Shown here piece after piece: positions 24,514 through 33,827 of a stretch of 57,481 nucleotides of DNA. Source of the stretch: Oscillibacter ruminantium GH1 (GTDB lineage: Bacteria > Bacillota > Clostridia > Oscillospirales > Oscillospiraceae); contig NZ_DF158896.1 in the NCBI RefSeq assembly GCF_000307265.1, positions 22,685 through 80,165 of the forward strand. Direction: 5' to 3'. Under the pieces are notes generated by a model. The model made no database searches. It was not told where the DNA came from and was given only the letters and a program-made list of their open reading frames with translations. Position numbers and translations under genes: made by a program. Every line of letters begins with the position of its first letter. Position 1 is the first letter of the stretch.

Positions 24514-25602
24514 TTATTTATAATATACCACCAGCAGGTCTACCACCGTTCCGTAGCTTCGCATCCCATTTTTATCGCCATAGGTTTTCAACAGGCCATC
24601 GTAGACTTTGTTGGCAACCTTTTTGGCGGGGGCATCCTCATATTGCGCCCAATACGCGTTATTGTGCAGCAGGTCTGCACGGACGGCGTCGGGAAGGCCC
24701 GCGTAAATCTCCTGCCAGCGGTCGCGGTCCGCAGAGTAAAGCGCGTTGCCCAGATGTACATATCCAAGAAGCCACCCGGAATAGGCGTAATCCGTCAAGC
24801 CACAAGTGGTGGAGGCTAAAATTGAGATAAAATTGCACTCCTGCTCCGAGGCAATACCCCGCTGATGGGCCAGCTCATGGGCGACGGTGGCGGGCAAAAA
24901 GACGGCGGGACTGTCCACATTGACGTTGCACTCGCCGGTCAGAGGGCAGTAGACACCAGTGAAGTCCAGCATGCTCATGAGGCTGGAAAAGTGGATGGCT
25001 TTGGGCGGCTGGTCTTGAAAACTGAGAAACGGAAACTGCTCAGAGACAACGCGATAGACCTGTGTACTCTCTTGCAGAATGTTCTCCCGGGGGACGGCGA
25101 AAAAGCCGTCTTCGTCTCGCGCCACCTGATCCGCCGTCTCTGCCAGCCGGTCTGCAAAAAACTGGGTCACCGCGTCCAGATCCTCCAGAGCCACCTCCTC
25201 GGCATAAATGCCGGATTGGACCTGAAAGCCGTCCGCATAATATTGAACGCCCCAGAGCCAGCAAATAGCTCCCCAGATCGTCAGACCGATACACGCCGCG
25301 CCGAGCAACGCGCTGTATAGCACTTGCTTTCGCCGCCCCTTTGCCCGCACAACGGCAATCAGGCCGGCCAGCAGGTAGACCGCGATGAATCCCACCAGAA
25401 AAACGCACAAGACCTCCGCCACAGAAAAGGAAACGCGATAGCAGACGGCCCCCAGCGCCCGGCGGACGGGATTGGAGACGCGCTGCGTCAGGGCAGTCAT
25501 CCAAACGCGGTTGGACTGGACGGCGAAAAAGACGGTCAGAAGCAAAAGCTCCGCCAAGAGCCAGATATGCAGCTTTTTATGCCGCAGAAAGAATGCTTTC
25601 AT
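24514..25602 (-). CDS. DUF3810 membrane protein, metalloprotease-like
   Basis: A 362-residue protein with three hydrophobic segments in the first 140 residues and a large domain containing ATVAHELAHQRGIASEQECN. The HExxH with a downstream Glu resembles a gluzincin zinc site, as in the DUF3810 family. It is probably membrane-anchored with the catalytic part outside; its target is unknown. I chose the ATG at 25600-25602, preceded by GTGAGGGG. It starts 4 nt after the stop of the ABC ATPase upstream, so it is probably translated with the ABC operon, perhaps to process peptides. Confidence 0.8.
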   Translation of the reverse strand: MKAFFLRHKKLHIWLLAELLLLTVFFAVQSNRVWMTALTQRVSNPVRRALGAVCYRVSFSVAEVLCVFLVGFIAVYLLAGLIAVVRAKGRRKQVLYSALLGAACIGLTIWGAICWLWGVQYYADGFQVQSGIYAEEVALEDLDAVTQFFADRLAETADQVARDEDGFFAVPRENILQESTQVYRVVSEQFPFLSFQDQPPKAIHFSSLMSMLDFTGVYCPLTGECNVNVDSPAVFLPATVAHELAHQRGIASEQECNFISILASTTCGLTDYAYSGWLLGYVHLGNALYSADRDRWQEIYAGLPDAVRADLLHNNAYWAQYEDAPAKKVANKVYDGLLKTYGDKNGMRSYGTVVDLLVVYYK

Positions 25603-25606
25603 CCCC

Positions 25607-26341
25607 TCACTCCGCCGCCAAAAGCTGGCGGGTGTAATCCTGCCGGGGATGATTGAAAATTTCTTCCACAGACCCCTGCTCCACAATCTGGCCGGACTTC
25701 ATCACCATTACCCGGTCACACAGCTGATAGACCACATTTAAGTCATGGGAAATGAAAAGGTAGCTGAGTCCCAGCTCCTGATTCAGTTTTTTGAGAAGCT
25801 GCAAAATCTGCGCCTGAATGGTCACATCCAGCGCGGACACCGGCTCGTCGGCAATGAGAAACTTTGGCCGCTGGATCAGCGCCGCCGCAATGGACACCCG
25901 TTGGCGCTGCCCGCCGGAAAGTTCCGAGGGCTTTGCCGCGAGGCATTCCTCCGGCAGTTCTACCCGGTCCAGAATCTCCCGCACCCGGCGCTTGCGCTCC
26001 GGCCCGTCATACTTGCCGAAGATGCGCAGAGGCTCTTCCAATATCCACGCCACGGTATAGGCGGGGTTCAGCGAACTGTACGGGTCCTGAAAAATCATTT
26101 GGGGCCGCTTGGTGTGGTGGATGATCTCCCCGGAATCGGGCCGTACCATCCCCAAAATGGCTTTTGCCAGCGTGGATTTGCCCGTGCCGGATTCGCCAAC
26201 CAGACCCAGAATTTCGCCGTTTCGGAGATCAAACGTCACGTCCCGCAAGACCTCCTGCCGGACGGCTTTTTCAAACAGGCCGCCCCCGGCGCGATACCCG
26301 CAGGTGAGGTGGCGGACGGACAGGGTCAGTTCCTCGTTCAT
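25607..26341 (-). CDS. Opp/Dpp-type ABC transporter ATPase (second subunit)
   Basis: A 244-residue ATP-binding subunit of the OppF/DppF/NikE group. Walker A is GESGTGKS, the signature [12 protein letters not shown], Walker [13 protein letters not shown], and the switch is LFISHDLNV. It lacks the long C-terminal oligopeptide extension, as short nickel- or dipeptide-type members do. It pairs with the ATPase at 26418-27203 and the two permeases upstream to power uptake of the ligand bound by the lipoprotein at 29009. A 76-nt AT-rich gap separates it from the other ATPase gene. Confidence 0.9.
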   Translation of the reverse strand: MNEELTLSVRHLTCGYRAGGGLFEKAVRQEVLRDVTFDLRNGEILGLVGESGTGKSTLAKAILGMVRPDSGEIIHHTKRPQMIFQDPYSSLNPAYTVAWILEEPLRIFGKYDGPERKRRVREILDRVELPEECLAAKPSELSGGQRQRVSIAAALIQRPKFLIADEPVSALDVTIQAQILQLLKKLNQELGLSYLFISHDLNVVYQLCDRVMVMKSGQIVEQGSVEEIFNHPRQDYTRQLLAAE

Positions 26342-26417
26342 CGGGCGGCTCCTTTCTCAAAATAGGCGCAAAATAAATACAATTTGTAATATCGGAGTCG
26401 AATATTGTAATACGCAA

Positions 26418-27203
26418 TCAAAAATTCGGCTTTTTCCGGGTGGGAATGGCGGCCACCAGCTTCTGCGTGTAGGGGTGCTGGGGATGGGCGTAAACGTCTT
26501 CCGTAGCCCCGGTTTCCACAATCACGCCGGTCTGCATCACCGCCACGCGGGAACTGAGCTTGCGGACCACATTCAGATTGTGGGAGATAAAGAGCATACT
26601 CATGCCGTAGTCCCGGTTCAGCTTTTTTAAAAGCGTCAGAATTTGGGCCTGAATGGTTACGTCCAGCGCGGTGGTGGGTTCATCCAGCAGCAGCAGCTTG
26701 GGATGGGTCACCGCCGCGGCGGCAATCATCGCACGCTGAAGCATTCCGCCGGACAGTTCGTGAGGATACTTGTCATAGAGGGCCTCGGGATTTGGCAGCT
26801 CCACCGCCGTCATGGCGGTTATAACTCGGGCGCGGCGCTCCTCTTTGGAAAGGTCGGTGTGGAGGAGCAGGCATTCCTCCACCTGCCGTCCCACCTTCAT
26901 CAGCGGGTCCAGACTGGACTGAGGCTCTTGAAATACCACACCGATGTCCCGTCCCTGAATTTTCCGCAGGGCGGCGCGGTCAGTGTGGAGCAGATCCATG
27001 CCGTCCAGTAAAATGTCTCCGGAGTAATCGCACTGCTTTCGGGGCAGCAGACCTGCCACCGACATGGCGGTGACGGACTTGCCAGAGCCGGATTCTCCCA
27101 CAAGGCCCAAAATCTCCCCATCGGCAATGGTGAGGGAAACGCCGGATACCGCCTCGCGGCAGCGGCTGTGGAATTTTACGTGGAGGTTGCGGATTTCAAG
27201 CAT
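26418..27203 (-). CDS. Opp/Dpp-type ABC transporter ATPase (first subunit)
   Basis: A 261-residue ATP-binding subunit of the OppD/DppD/NikD group. Walker A is GESGSGKS, the signature LSGGMLQRAMIAAA, Walker B LLLLDEPTTALD and the switch LFISHNLNV. The ATG at 27201-27203 is preceded by AAGGGGGGAACGTA and overlaps the end of the permease gene by 8 nt, which indicates translational coupling. The C-terminus is short, without the Fe-S cysteines of some OppD/DppD proteins. Confidence 0.9.
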   Translation of the reverse strand: MLEIRNLHVKFHSRCREAVSGVSLTIADGEILGLVGESGSGKSVTAMSVAGLLPRKQCDYSGDILLDGMDLLHTDRAALRKIQGRDIGVVFQEPQSSLDPLMKVGRQVEECLLLHTDLSKEERRARVITAMTAVELPNPEALYDKYPHELSGGMLQRAMIAAAAVTHPKLLLLDEPTTALDVTIQAQILTLLKKLNRDYGMSMLFISHNLNVVRKLSSRVAVMQTGVIVETGATEDVYAHPQHPYTQKLVAAIPTRKKPNF

Positions 27204-28029
27204 TACGTTCCCCCCTTCCGCTTTGCAGACCCTCTCCAATGAGGCCCACGCCGAAAATAAGCGCCACGATACATCCGCCGGTGCAAAGGGCGTACCACGG
27301 AGCGGTGGCCAGCATTCCCTGCGCCTCGGACAAAAGTGTGCCTAAGGACGCGTCGGGCGGCTGCCCGCAAAGGCCCAGAAAGCTCATAGAAGCCTCCGCC
27401 AGTACGGCGTTGTTAAAGCCGATGGTGACGGCGGGCAGCAGCACAGGAAGGGTGTTGGGCAGAATGTGGACAAAAAGAATGCGGCTTGGTTTTGCGCCCA
27501 TGAGGCGGGCGCTCTGGACGTAATTTGCATCCCGCAGGGCGCGAAACGCCGTCCGCGTAACCCGGGCAAAGCTGGGGATAAAGACCACACCCAAAACCAT
27601 TAGGACCTGATACTTTCCGGAGCCGAACAGGGTTACACACACCAACGCCAGAAGAATGCTGGGGAAGGCGGTAATCGCATCGTTAAACCGCATGAGCAGC
27701 TCGTCCACCGCGCCGCCGAAATACCCGGTGAGCGCGCCGATCAGAATGCCGCACACTCCGCCGATGGCCACGGTCCCTCCCGCGACCAGAGCCGTGACCC
27801 CCGCGCCCTTTAAAACACGAGAAAAAATGTCCCGGCCGAAGTTGTCCGTTCCAAACAGATGGGACAGGGAAGGCCCCAGCAGTTTTTCACTGCCGTTCAT
27901 AGCGGTGGGGTCATACGGCGTCCACACCGCGCCCAGTAAAATCAGGGCCAGCAGGATGCCGGTGATGATGCAGCCCGCCAGAAAGAAGCCGTTTCGGTGA
28001 TCCCGGACAGCTTTTTGAATCGTTTTCAT
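27196..28029 (-). CDS. Opp/Dpp-type ABC transporter permease (DppC-like)
   Basis: A 277-residue inner-membrane permease with about six predicted helices. The N-terminal OppC-type segment WTPYDPTAMNG and GTDNFGRDIFSRVL are typical, as is the cytoplasmic coupling loop around LRDANYVQSARLMGAKPSRI. It forms a heterodimer with the product of the upstream gene, whose stop overlaps its start by 4 nt (ATGA). Substrate class (peptide, nickel chelate or other) cannot be told from this subunit. Confidence 0.9.
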   Translation of the reverse strand: MKTIQKAVRDHRNGFFLAGCIITGILLALILLGAVWTPYDPTAMNGSEKLLGPSLSHLFGTDNFGRDIFSRVLKGAGVTALVAGGTVAIGGVCGILIGALTGYFGGAVDELLMRFNDAITAFPSILLALVCVTLFGSGKYQVLMVLGVVFIPSFARVTRTAFRALRDANYVQSARLMGAKPSRILFVHILPNTLPVLLPAVTIGFNNAVLAEASMSFLGLCGQPPDASLGTLLSEAQGMLATAPWYALCTGGCIVALIFGVGLIGEGLQSGRGERNA

Positions 28030-28970
28030 GTCCGCGCACCTCGCAATCTTGGGTCGATGCGCTGGTTAATGAGGTCCGCCACGGTGTTTGCCAAAACCAC
28101 CCAGAATGCCAGAATTACCACGATAGCCTGCACGGTGGGATAATCCCGTCCGGAAATGGAGGTCAGCAGCAGCCGCCCAAGACCCGGCAGATTGAATACC
28201 TGCTCTACCACAATGCTGCCCGCCACAATTTCCGCCATGGTCTGGGCCAAAAACGTTACCACCGGCACCAGCGCGTTTTTCAGCACATGGCGGTATAAAA
28301 CGCCGGAGCGGTCGTTGCCCCGGGCAATGGCTGTGCGGACATAGTCCCGGTCCATCTCCGCCAGCACCGTGCTGCGCAGCATCCGAATGGTCTGGGCAAT
28401 ACGGGGAACGGCAATCGCCACGGCGGGGAACAGCAGATACCAAAGGGAGCCGCCCACGCTTGTCCCAAAGCCGGGAAACGCGCCGTGGCGAAACCAGCGG
28501 AGCAGAATGCTGAACAGCCACGTCAGCAAAATGCCGGTAAAAAAAGGGGGAAGAGCCATGAGAAATTGATTGACCACCGTGTGGGCCGCGCCCCGAACCC
28601 CGCCGCCATGGCGGACGGAGCGAAGTCCCAGCGGCAGGGCCAACACCAGCGTCAGCAAAAAAGTCATCCCACTCAGAATCAGCGTCACCGGCAGGCGGGC
28701 CGCCAGCAGATCGGTGACCGCTCCGCCGGAATAGGACTGCCCCAGATCGCCGGTTACAAAGCCGGCCAGCCAACTGCCGTACTGCACCAGAAAGGGACGG
28801 TCCAGCCCCATTTCATGCCGCAGAGCCGCCACCTTTTCCGGAGTGGATTCGGTGCCCAGCAGATTGGTGGCGGGATCTCCCGCCACCAGCTGAAATGCCG
28901 CAAAGGCCAAAAAGGAGACGACCACCATAGTCAGCAGGAATGTTCCCAGTTTTTTCACTGCGTATTTCAC
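28026..28970 (-). CDS. Opp/Dpp-type ABC transporter permease (DppB-like)
   Basis: A 314-residue permease with about six helices. It begins with the usual first helix, then GDPATNLLGTESTPEKVAAL and the MGLDRPFLVQYGSWLAGFVT segment; the coupling loop is RDYVRTAIARGNDRSGVLYR. It forms the channel with the DppC-like permease. GGAGGCGGCTACC precedes the ATG. The binding-protein gene lies 38 nt upstream, so the five genes read as one operon: binding protein, two permeases, two ATPases, then the DUF3810 gene. Confidence 0.9.
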   Translation of the reverse strand: MKYAVKKLGTFLLTMVVVSFLAFAAFQLVAGDPATNLLGTESTPEKVAALRHEMGLDRPFLVQYGSWLAGFVTGDLGQSYSGGAVTDLLAARLPVTLILSGMTFLLTLVLALPLGLRSVRHGGGVRGAAHTVVNQFLMALPPFFTGILLTWLFSILLRWFRHGAFPGFGTSVGGSLWYLLFPAVAIAVPRIAQTIRMLRSTVLAEMDRDYVRTAIARGNDRSGVLYRHVLKNALVPVVTFLAQTMAEIVAGSIVVEQVFNLPGLGRLLLTSISGRDYPTVQAIVVILAFWVVLANTVADLINQRIDPRLRGART

Positions 28971-29008
28971 GGTAGCCGCCTCCTTTTTTGGCGCATGTTT
29001 TTAAAAGG

Positions 29009-30568
29009 TTACCCGGCCTTCACGCCGGACAAATCCATCACGTAAATGGGATAAAACTGATAGCCGGTGAGATCGCTGCGAATGGCCACCAGATCGCCCA
29101 AATCCTGCAAATAGACGTTGGCGGCGTTCTCCGTCAGATTCCGTTCCATCTGCTTGTAAAGCGCCGTCTGCTCCTGCCCGTCATTGGCGGCGGTGACAAG
29201 TTGTGCTTCTTGAAACAGCGCGTCATAATCCGCATTGTTGTAATTAATAAAGTTTTTGCCGTAGGTGGAGGTAAACCGTTCCAGCATGGCGCGGGCGGTC
29301 ATGGAACTTGCGTCCACGCCCACCACCGTGGACTGATATTCCCGGTCGGTGTAGACCCGGCTGACCCAGGTGTTCCAGTCTACCAGTTCAATTTCCGCGT
29401 TGACGCCCACGGCCTTCAACTGTTCCACCAGCACCTGCGCGGTGTCGATGTGGGGCTGGTAGTTGGAGGGAACGGTAATCGTCAGGTCAAAGCCATTGGG
29501 ATATCCGGCCTCTGCCAGCAGGGATTTGGCCTTTTCCACATTCTGTGTGTAATAATTGGTGAGAGAATCGTCAAAATACTTGGTGAACGCCGGATACATG
29601 CTGGACCCCAGCGCCTTGCCGGTTCCGTCGGAGGCAAGATCGATCACCTGCTGCTTGTCCACGGCGTAGCAAAGCGCCTGACGCACCCGCACGTCGTTTA
29701 AGGGCTTTACCGCGTTGTTCAGATACAAGGCCTGCACCAGATTCATGGTGCCGTCCAAAACGGTGAAAGAATCGCCCAGCTGGGCCGCCTGCGTCGGCGT
29801 GAGGTGAGCGCACAGATCCACCGCGCCGCTTTGAAGCGCCAGCACCAGCGCGTCGCCGCTTTCAAAAATTTTGAATGTGACGGTTTCAAGAGACGGCTTC
29901 TCGCCCCAATAATCGTCAAACCGCTCCAGAACGATGGAGTCTCCAATGGTGCGGGAAACGAATTTGAAGGGGCCGGTGCCAACGGGGGCCGTGGACTGCT
30001 GGTCAGAATATGCGGGGAGAATGGCGGTGGTGAGAGCCGCCAAAAATTCGTTATCGGAGACACCCAGAGTGATGACCACTGTTTTTTCGTCTGTGGCCTC
30101 CACGGACCGGATATTAGAAAACGCCTCCACCAGCGGGGCAGTGCCCTTGCCGGTGTCGGCGCAGCGTTGAATGGACCAGACCACATCGTCTGCTGTCACT
30201 GCCGCGCCGTTGTGGAACTTCACACCGTCTCGCAAAGTGAAGGTGTACACAGTTCCGCCATCGGATACCTCATGGCTTTTCGCGACCGCGTCGATCAGAT
30301 CTCCGTCCGGAGTGGGCTTTACCAGCCCCTCAAATACGTTGAACATGACTTCTCTGGTCCCTGCCGATACCGTGAGGTGTGGGTCAAGGCTTTCGTCTAA
30401 ATCTTGTGCGATGCCAACGGTGATGGAAGTCGCCGTGGCCGTTGGGCTGGCACTGCCCGAACTGCTCTGTGCTCCCGGCGTGCTGCCATTCTCGCTGCCG
30501 CCTCCGCAACCGGAGAGTGCGGCGCACAGAAGTGTCGCCAGAAGTCCTGCCAAAATGCGTTTTTTCAT
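29009..30568 (-). CDS. Family 5 extracellular solute-binding lipoprotein
   Basis: A 519-residue binding protein. The N-terminus is a lipoprotein signal (KKRILAGLLATLLCAALSGC), followed by a Gly/Ser linker. The family 5 domain is shown by LDPHLTVSAGTREVMFNVFE, TYTFTLRDGVKFHNGAAVTA and later LNNAVKPLNDVRVRQALCYA. It binds a peptide, nickel chelate or similar ligand outside the membrane and delivers it to the downstream permeases. The ATG at 30566-30568 follows GGAGAAAGCA; a longer in-frame start upstream would bury the signal peptide. Confidence 0.9.
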   Translation of the reverse strand: MKKRILAGLLATLLCAALSGCGGGSENGSTPGAQSSSGSASPTATATSITVGIAQDLDESLDPHLTVSAGTREVMFNVFEGLVKPTPDGDLIDAVAKSHEVSDGGTVYTFTLRDGVKFHNGAAVTADDVVWSIQRCADTGKGTAPLVEAFSNIRSVEATDEKTVVITLGVSDNEFLAALTTAILPAYSDQQSTAPVGTGPFKFVSRTIGDSIVLERFDDYWGEKPSLETVTFKIFESGDALVLALQSGAVDLCAHLTPTQAAQLGDSFTVLDGTMNLVQALYLNNAVKPLNDVRVRQALCYAVDKQQVIDLASDGTGKALGSSMYPAFTKYFDDSLTNYYTQNVEKAKSLLAEAGYPNGFDLTITVPSNYQPHIDTAQVLVEQLKAVGVNAEIELVDWNTWVSRVYTDREYQSTVVGVDASSMTARAMLERFTSTYGKNFINYNNADYDALFQEAQLVTAANDGQEQTALYKQMERNLTENAANVYLQDLGDLVAIRSDLTGYQFYPIYVMDLSGVKAG

Positions 30569-30648
30569 TGCTTTCTCCTTCCCCTGGCCGCCCAAATGGG
30601 TCGACCGGGTTTGAAAAATTGTTTGGCTCCTATTCAGTTTTGACCCAA

Positions 30649-30696
30649 AAAGGGGCCTTGCGGGTTCGTCATAAAAATAACGTTCCCCGCAAGGCC
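30649..30696 (-). terminator. Terminator between the AI-2E-family gene and the ABC operon
   Basis: GGCCTTGCGGG pairs perfectly with CCCGCAAGGCC across about 21 nt; the minus strand then has CCCC and five T residues. It lies 39 nt downstream of the AI-2E-family stop codon and 80 nt upstream of the binding-protein gene. Confidence 0.7.
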
Positions 30697-30698
30697 GT

Positions 30699-30727
30699 AT
30701 TGTACACGATATGAGCGCTGATTGCAA
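30699..30727 (-). promoter_or_regulatory. Candidate promoter of the ABC operon
   Basis: On the minus strand TTGCAA and TACAAT are 17 nt apart, just after the AI-2E-family stop codon. Transcription would begin inside the stem of the adjacent terminator, so that hairpin might be weakened in transcripts from this promoter. Confidence 0.45.
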
Positions 30728-30734
30728 GAAAATT

Positions 30735-31970
30735 TTACAGTCCGTCGTGCTCTTTCGTCTCTTTTTTCTCGGATTTCGGAACTTCTCCCTGATAGGAGGA
30801 GACGGACAAAGGCATCCCCCGCTTCTTCAATTTGGAGTTCACACAGAAGTCCACGAAGGTGTTGAAGCAGGCAAATACCGGCACGGCGAAGAACATTCCC
30901 GGCACACCGAAGAAGCTGCCGCCCACCAGAATGGCAATGATGACCCAAAGGCTGGAAAGGCCCGTCCGGTCGCCCAAAATCTTGGGGCCGATGATGTTGC
31001 CGTCCACCTGCTGCAAAGCCAGAATGAAAATCAGGAAGTACAGCGCCTTGATGGGGGAGTCCAGCAAAATCAGGAACAGGCTGGGGATCGCACCCAAGAA
31101 CGGGCCGAAAAAGGGAATGATATTTGTGACGCCCACGATGACAGATACCAGCGGCGTATAGGGAAAGTTGAAAATGTTGGAGAAGAAGAAGCAAATAATG
31201 CCGATGATGAGGGAGTCCAGCAGTTTTCCCCGGACAAAGCCACTGAAGATGCGATCCGCCGTGCCCACGGCGCGGAAAATCCACACAGTCTGAGAGGGGC
31301 GGAACAAACCGCACACCAGTTTGCGGCAGTGGGCCGCACAGCGCTCCTTGGTCCCCAGCAAGTAAACCGAGACAATGATGCCCACCAGCAGGTTTTTCAA
31401 GAAGCCCAGCGCCGAGACAACGCCGCCGCTCACGGCGGACATCAGCATCTGTGCCTGCGGCAGAACCTGATTGGTAATAATGCTGGACAAGTCCTTGTAA
31501 TAGGCGTTGAGCTGTTCGGCTACCCAGCCCTCCAAAGAGGGATTCTGCTCCAAAAGACCGGTGATCCATGTGTTGATCGTGTTGTAATAAGTCTCCATGT
31601 TATCGATCAGGCGCAAAATGCTTTTATAAACCTGCGGCAGAAGAAAGCTCAAAAGAAGATAGGAAAACACCGAAATGACAATCCATGTCAGAACCAGACT
31701 CACCGCCCGAACGCCGGGGGCGCGAAAGCGCCCGTCGCTTTTGGCGGCGGCCATTCGGCTGGGGGAGATGTGCCGGTCAAAAAAGTCCACCATGGGAGCC
31801 AGCAGATAGGCGATCATGGCTCCGTAAATAATCGGTTCCAGCGCGGTGAACAGCCGCGCAACCAGAACCACCGCGGCCCGGTGACCGAAAAGAAGATCGT
31901 AAAACAGAAGGACCGCCGCGGCGGTCAAAAATACGGTGACGCCTACCTTCCAATATCTGCTCTGCCGCAT
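30735..31970 (-). CDS. AI-2E family transporter (PerM/YdbI-like)
   Basis: A 411-residue multi-pass membrane protein. The first helices (KVGVTVFLTAAAVLLFYDLL) and the ALEPIIYGAMIAYLLAPMVD segment, and later VGVTNIIPFFGPFLGAIP and DGNIIGPKILGDRTGL, are hallmark stretches of the AI-2E/PerM family. Members export or exchange diverse solutes, including sodium or protons; autoinducer-2 export is shown only for a few. AAAGGAGGCGAAGCC precedes the ATG at 31968-31970. It is divergently transcribed from the lipid kinase gene. Confidence 0.9.
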   Translation of the reverse strand: MRQSRYWKVGVTVFLTAAAVLLFYDLLFGHRAAVVLVARLFTALEPIIYGAMIAYLLAPMVDFFDRHISPSRMAAAKSDGRFRAPGVRAVSLVLTWIVISVFSYLLLSFLLPQVYKSILRLIDNMETYYNTINTWITGLLEQNPSLEGWVAEQLNAYYKDLSSIITNQVLPQAQMLMSAVSGGVVSALGFLKNLLVGIIVSVYLLGTKERCAAHCRKLVCGLFRPSQTVWIFRAVGTADRIFSGFVRGKLLDSLIIGIICFFFSNIFNFPYTPLVSVIVGVTNIIPFFGPFLGAIPSLFLILLDSPIKALYFLIFILALQQVDGNIIGPKILGDRTGLSSLWVIIAILVGGSFFGVPGMFFAVPVFACFNTFVDFCVNSKLKKRGMPLSVSSYQGEVPKSEKKETKEHDGL

Positions 31971-32073
31971 GCGGCTTCGCCTCCTTTGATGATTTCTGCC
32001 GCTAAACGGAGCAGCCCGCTTTTTGCGGCTGACGTGCCATTTCTGCGCGGGCTGCATTTTTTGATTAAACTCT

Positions 32074-32126
32074 ATTGTAACACGCGGGGAAAGAGAATTG
32101 CAATACCGCACCGGGCGTGCTATACT
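32074..32126. promoter_or_regulatory. Divergent promoters sharing a palindromic -35 box
   Basis: The hexamer TTGCAA at 32098-32103 is its own complement. To the right, TATACT at 32121-32126 is 17 nt away and serves the lipid kinase gene. To the left, on the minus strand, TACAAT (32074-32079) is 18 nt away and serves the AI-2E-family gene. Confidence 0.6.
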
Positions 32127-32206
32127 GATTCACACGACTGAAATACCCTTGTATTTCAAGAATTTACAAGTTCTTTACGGCTTGTTTCGCATCAGGAGGC
32201 GCAGGA

Positions 32207-33097
32207 ATGAAAGAGAAAAGGATGCTTCTGATTGTAAATCCCCGTTCGGGAAAGACGCAGTCCCGCGGCCCGCTGTTTGACGCGCTGGGGGTTTTCTCCG
32301 ACGCGGGGTATCTGGTGAATATTCATAATACCGCCGGACCGGGCGACGCCACGGAAACGGTTGCGGCGGAAGGTGGAAAGTATGACACGGTGGTCTGCGT
32401 GGGCGGCGACGGCACGCTGAATGAAACCGTTGCCGGGCTGATGCGGCTGGAAAAGCCGCCGGTGCTGGGCTATCTGCCTCGCGGAAGCACCAATGATTTT
32501 GCCGCCAGTCTCCGCATTTCAACCAACTCCGTCCGGGCGGCCCAGACCGCCATGGCCAGCGAGGCGAAAAAGCTGGATATAGGACGGTGGAACGAGCGGT
32601 ATTTTGTGTACGTGGCCTCCTTCGGGGCCTTTGTCCGCAGTTCTTACGCGGCGTCTCAAGCCGCGAAAAACGCGCTGGGGCACTTTGCCTATATTCTGGA
32701 GGGCATGAAGGATTTGAACACCCTGCGCCCCTATCAGGTCCGAATTACCGCCGACGGAGAGCGGCTGGACGGGGAATATTTGTTTGGCGCGGTATGCAAC
32801 TCCACCTCCATCGGCGGGCTGATGAAGCTGGACCCGGAGCGGGTGGTGCTGGACGATGGACTGTTTGAAATGCTGCTGATCCCCAGCCCTAAAACGCCCA
32901 TTGACCTGAACAATTTGATTATGGCCCTGCTGAATCAGCAGTACGATCAAGGTGGGCTGGTATTCCGCCATGTGTCTTCCATCCATGTGGAGACGGAGGA
33001 GGAACTGCCGTGGTCCCTTGATGGAGAGTATGCCCCCGCCGTACCGTCGGTAGACATTAAAAACCAGCATCAGGCCATTTCCTTTTTGCTGGGATGA
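32207..33097 (+). CDS. Diacylglycerol kinase family lipid kinase (YegS/BmrU-like)
   Basis: A 296-residue cytoplasmic lipid kinase. The nucleotide-binding segment LLIVNPRSGK at the start, VVCVGGDGTLNETVAGL near 65-80 and GYLPRGSTNDFAASL near 90-105 are the classical DAGK catalytic motifs; the C-terminal beta-domain ends with SLDGEYAP. It phosphorylates diacylglycerol or a related lipid with ATP, probably in lipid recycling. CAGGAGGCGCAGGA precedes the ATG. Its stop overlaps the start of the Nudix gene by 4 nt. Confidence 0.92.
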   Translation: MKEKRMLLIVNPRSGKTQSRGPLFDALGVFSDAGYLVNIHNTAGPGDATETVAAEGGKYDTVVCVGGDGTLNETVAGLMRLEKPPVLGYLPRGSTNDFAASLRISTNSVRAAQTAMASEAKKLDIGRWNERYFVYVASFGAFVRSSYAASQAAKNALGHFAYILEGMKDLNTLRPYQVRITADGERLDGEYLFGAVCNSTSIGGLMKLDPERVVLDDGLFEMLLIPSPKTPIDLNNLIMALLNQQYDQGGLVFRHVSSIHVETEEELPWSLDGEYAPAVPSVDIKNQHQAISFLLG

Positions 33098-33705
33098 GGA
33101 CGGAGACGTTGAAAACCCTTTGGCGGGACCGCACACCGGGACTGCTGGGGCGGAAGTACGCGTGTGCGGTGCTGTGTCCTTTTGTGGAAAAAGAGAACGG
33201 GCTGCACCTGCTTTTTGAGGTCCGGGCGACCTCTTTGCGGCGGCAGGGGGGCGAAGTCTGCTTTCCCGGCGGACGAATGGAGCCGGGAGAGACAGCGGAA
33301 ATCTGCGCCCTGCGGGAGACGGAGGAGGAGCTGGGGATTTCCCCAGCCCACATTCAGCTGTTGGGCCGGTCGGACTATCTCAGCCAAGCAGGAAAATTTT
33401 CTCTGGAGCCGGTGGTGGGGCTGTTGGAAGCTGCGGGTCTTGCGGCCATGCGGCCCTCGGCGGCGGAAGTGGAATCGGTTTTTACCGTGCCGCTGGAATT
33501 TTTCCGCACCCAGCCGCCCAAGATCTATACCTATACGCTGGAACCCAACGTTCCGGCGGACTTTCCCTATGACGAGGTGGGCGTTCCCGCCGACTATCGC
33601 TGGGAGACGGGGAAGGCAGAGGTGCCCATTTGGCACTGGGAGGGTCACTCTGTCTGGGGCCTTACCGGGCGCATCGTAAAAAATTTGGTTGAGACGATGG
33701 AGTGA
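33094..33705 (+). CDS. Nudix hydrolase, CoA pyrophosphatase-like
   Basis: A 203-residue Nudix protein. The box reads GGRMEPGETAEICALRETEE followed by ELG, preceded by LRRQGGEVCFP, which is the upstream signature of NudL/YeaB coenzyme A pyrophosphatases. It would cleave CoA or its derivatives to 3',5'-ADP and phosphopantetheine with Mg or Mn. The ATG overlaps the upstream stop codon (ATGA), so translation is coupled to the lipid kinase. Confidence 0.88.
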   Translation: MRTETLKTLWRDRTPGLLGRKYACAVLCPFVEKENGLHLLFEVRATSLRRQGGEVCFPGGRMEPGETAEICALRETEEELGISPAHIQLLGRSDYLSQAGKFSLEPVVGLLEAAGLAAMRPSAAEVESVFTVPLEFFRTQPPKIYTYTLEPNVPADFPYDEVGVPADYRWETGKAEVPIWHWEGHSVWGLTGRIVKNLVETME

Positions 33706-33773
33706 ATTCCGAACCACCGGTCTTGGGCATGGATCGGAATCTATGTTTGTCCTGTGCGCCGAATATTGAGCAA

Positions 33774-33811
33774 AACCGCGTCCGCCATTTTTTGGGATGG
33801 CAGACGCGGTT
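33774..33811. terminator. Bidirectional terminator between converging genes
   Basis: AACCGCGTC-C-GCCAT pairs with ATGGC-A-GACGCGGTT around an 8-nt loop containing T residues. It lies between the Nudix gene (plus) and gatD (minus). Confidence 0.7.
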
Positions 33812-33827
33812 CAATTTATCAAACAAC

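Noticed and set aside
30711..32141. Open frame of about 476 codons opposite the AI-2E-family gene
   Set aside because: Its translation is low-complexity (Gln, Asn, His) and lacks a ribosome-binding site; the other strand encodes a recognised membrane protein.
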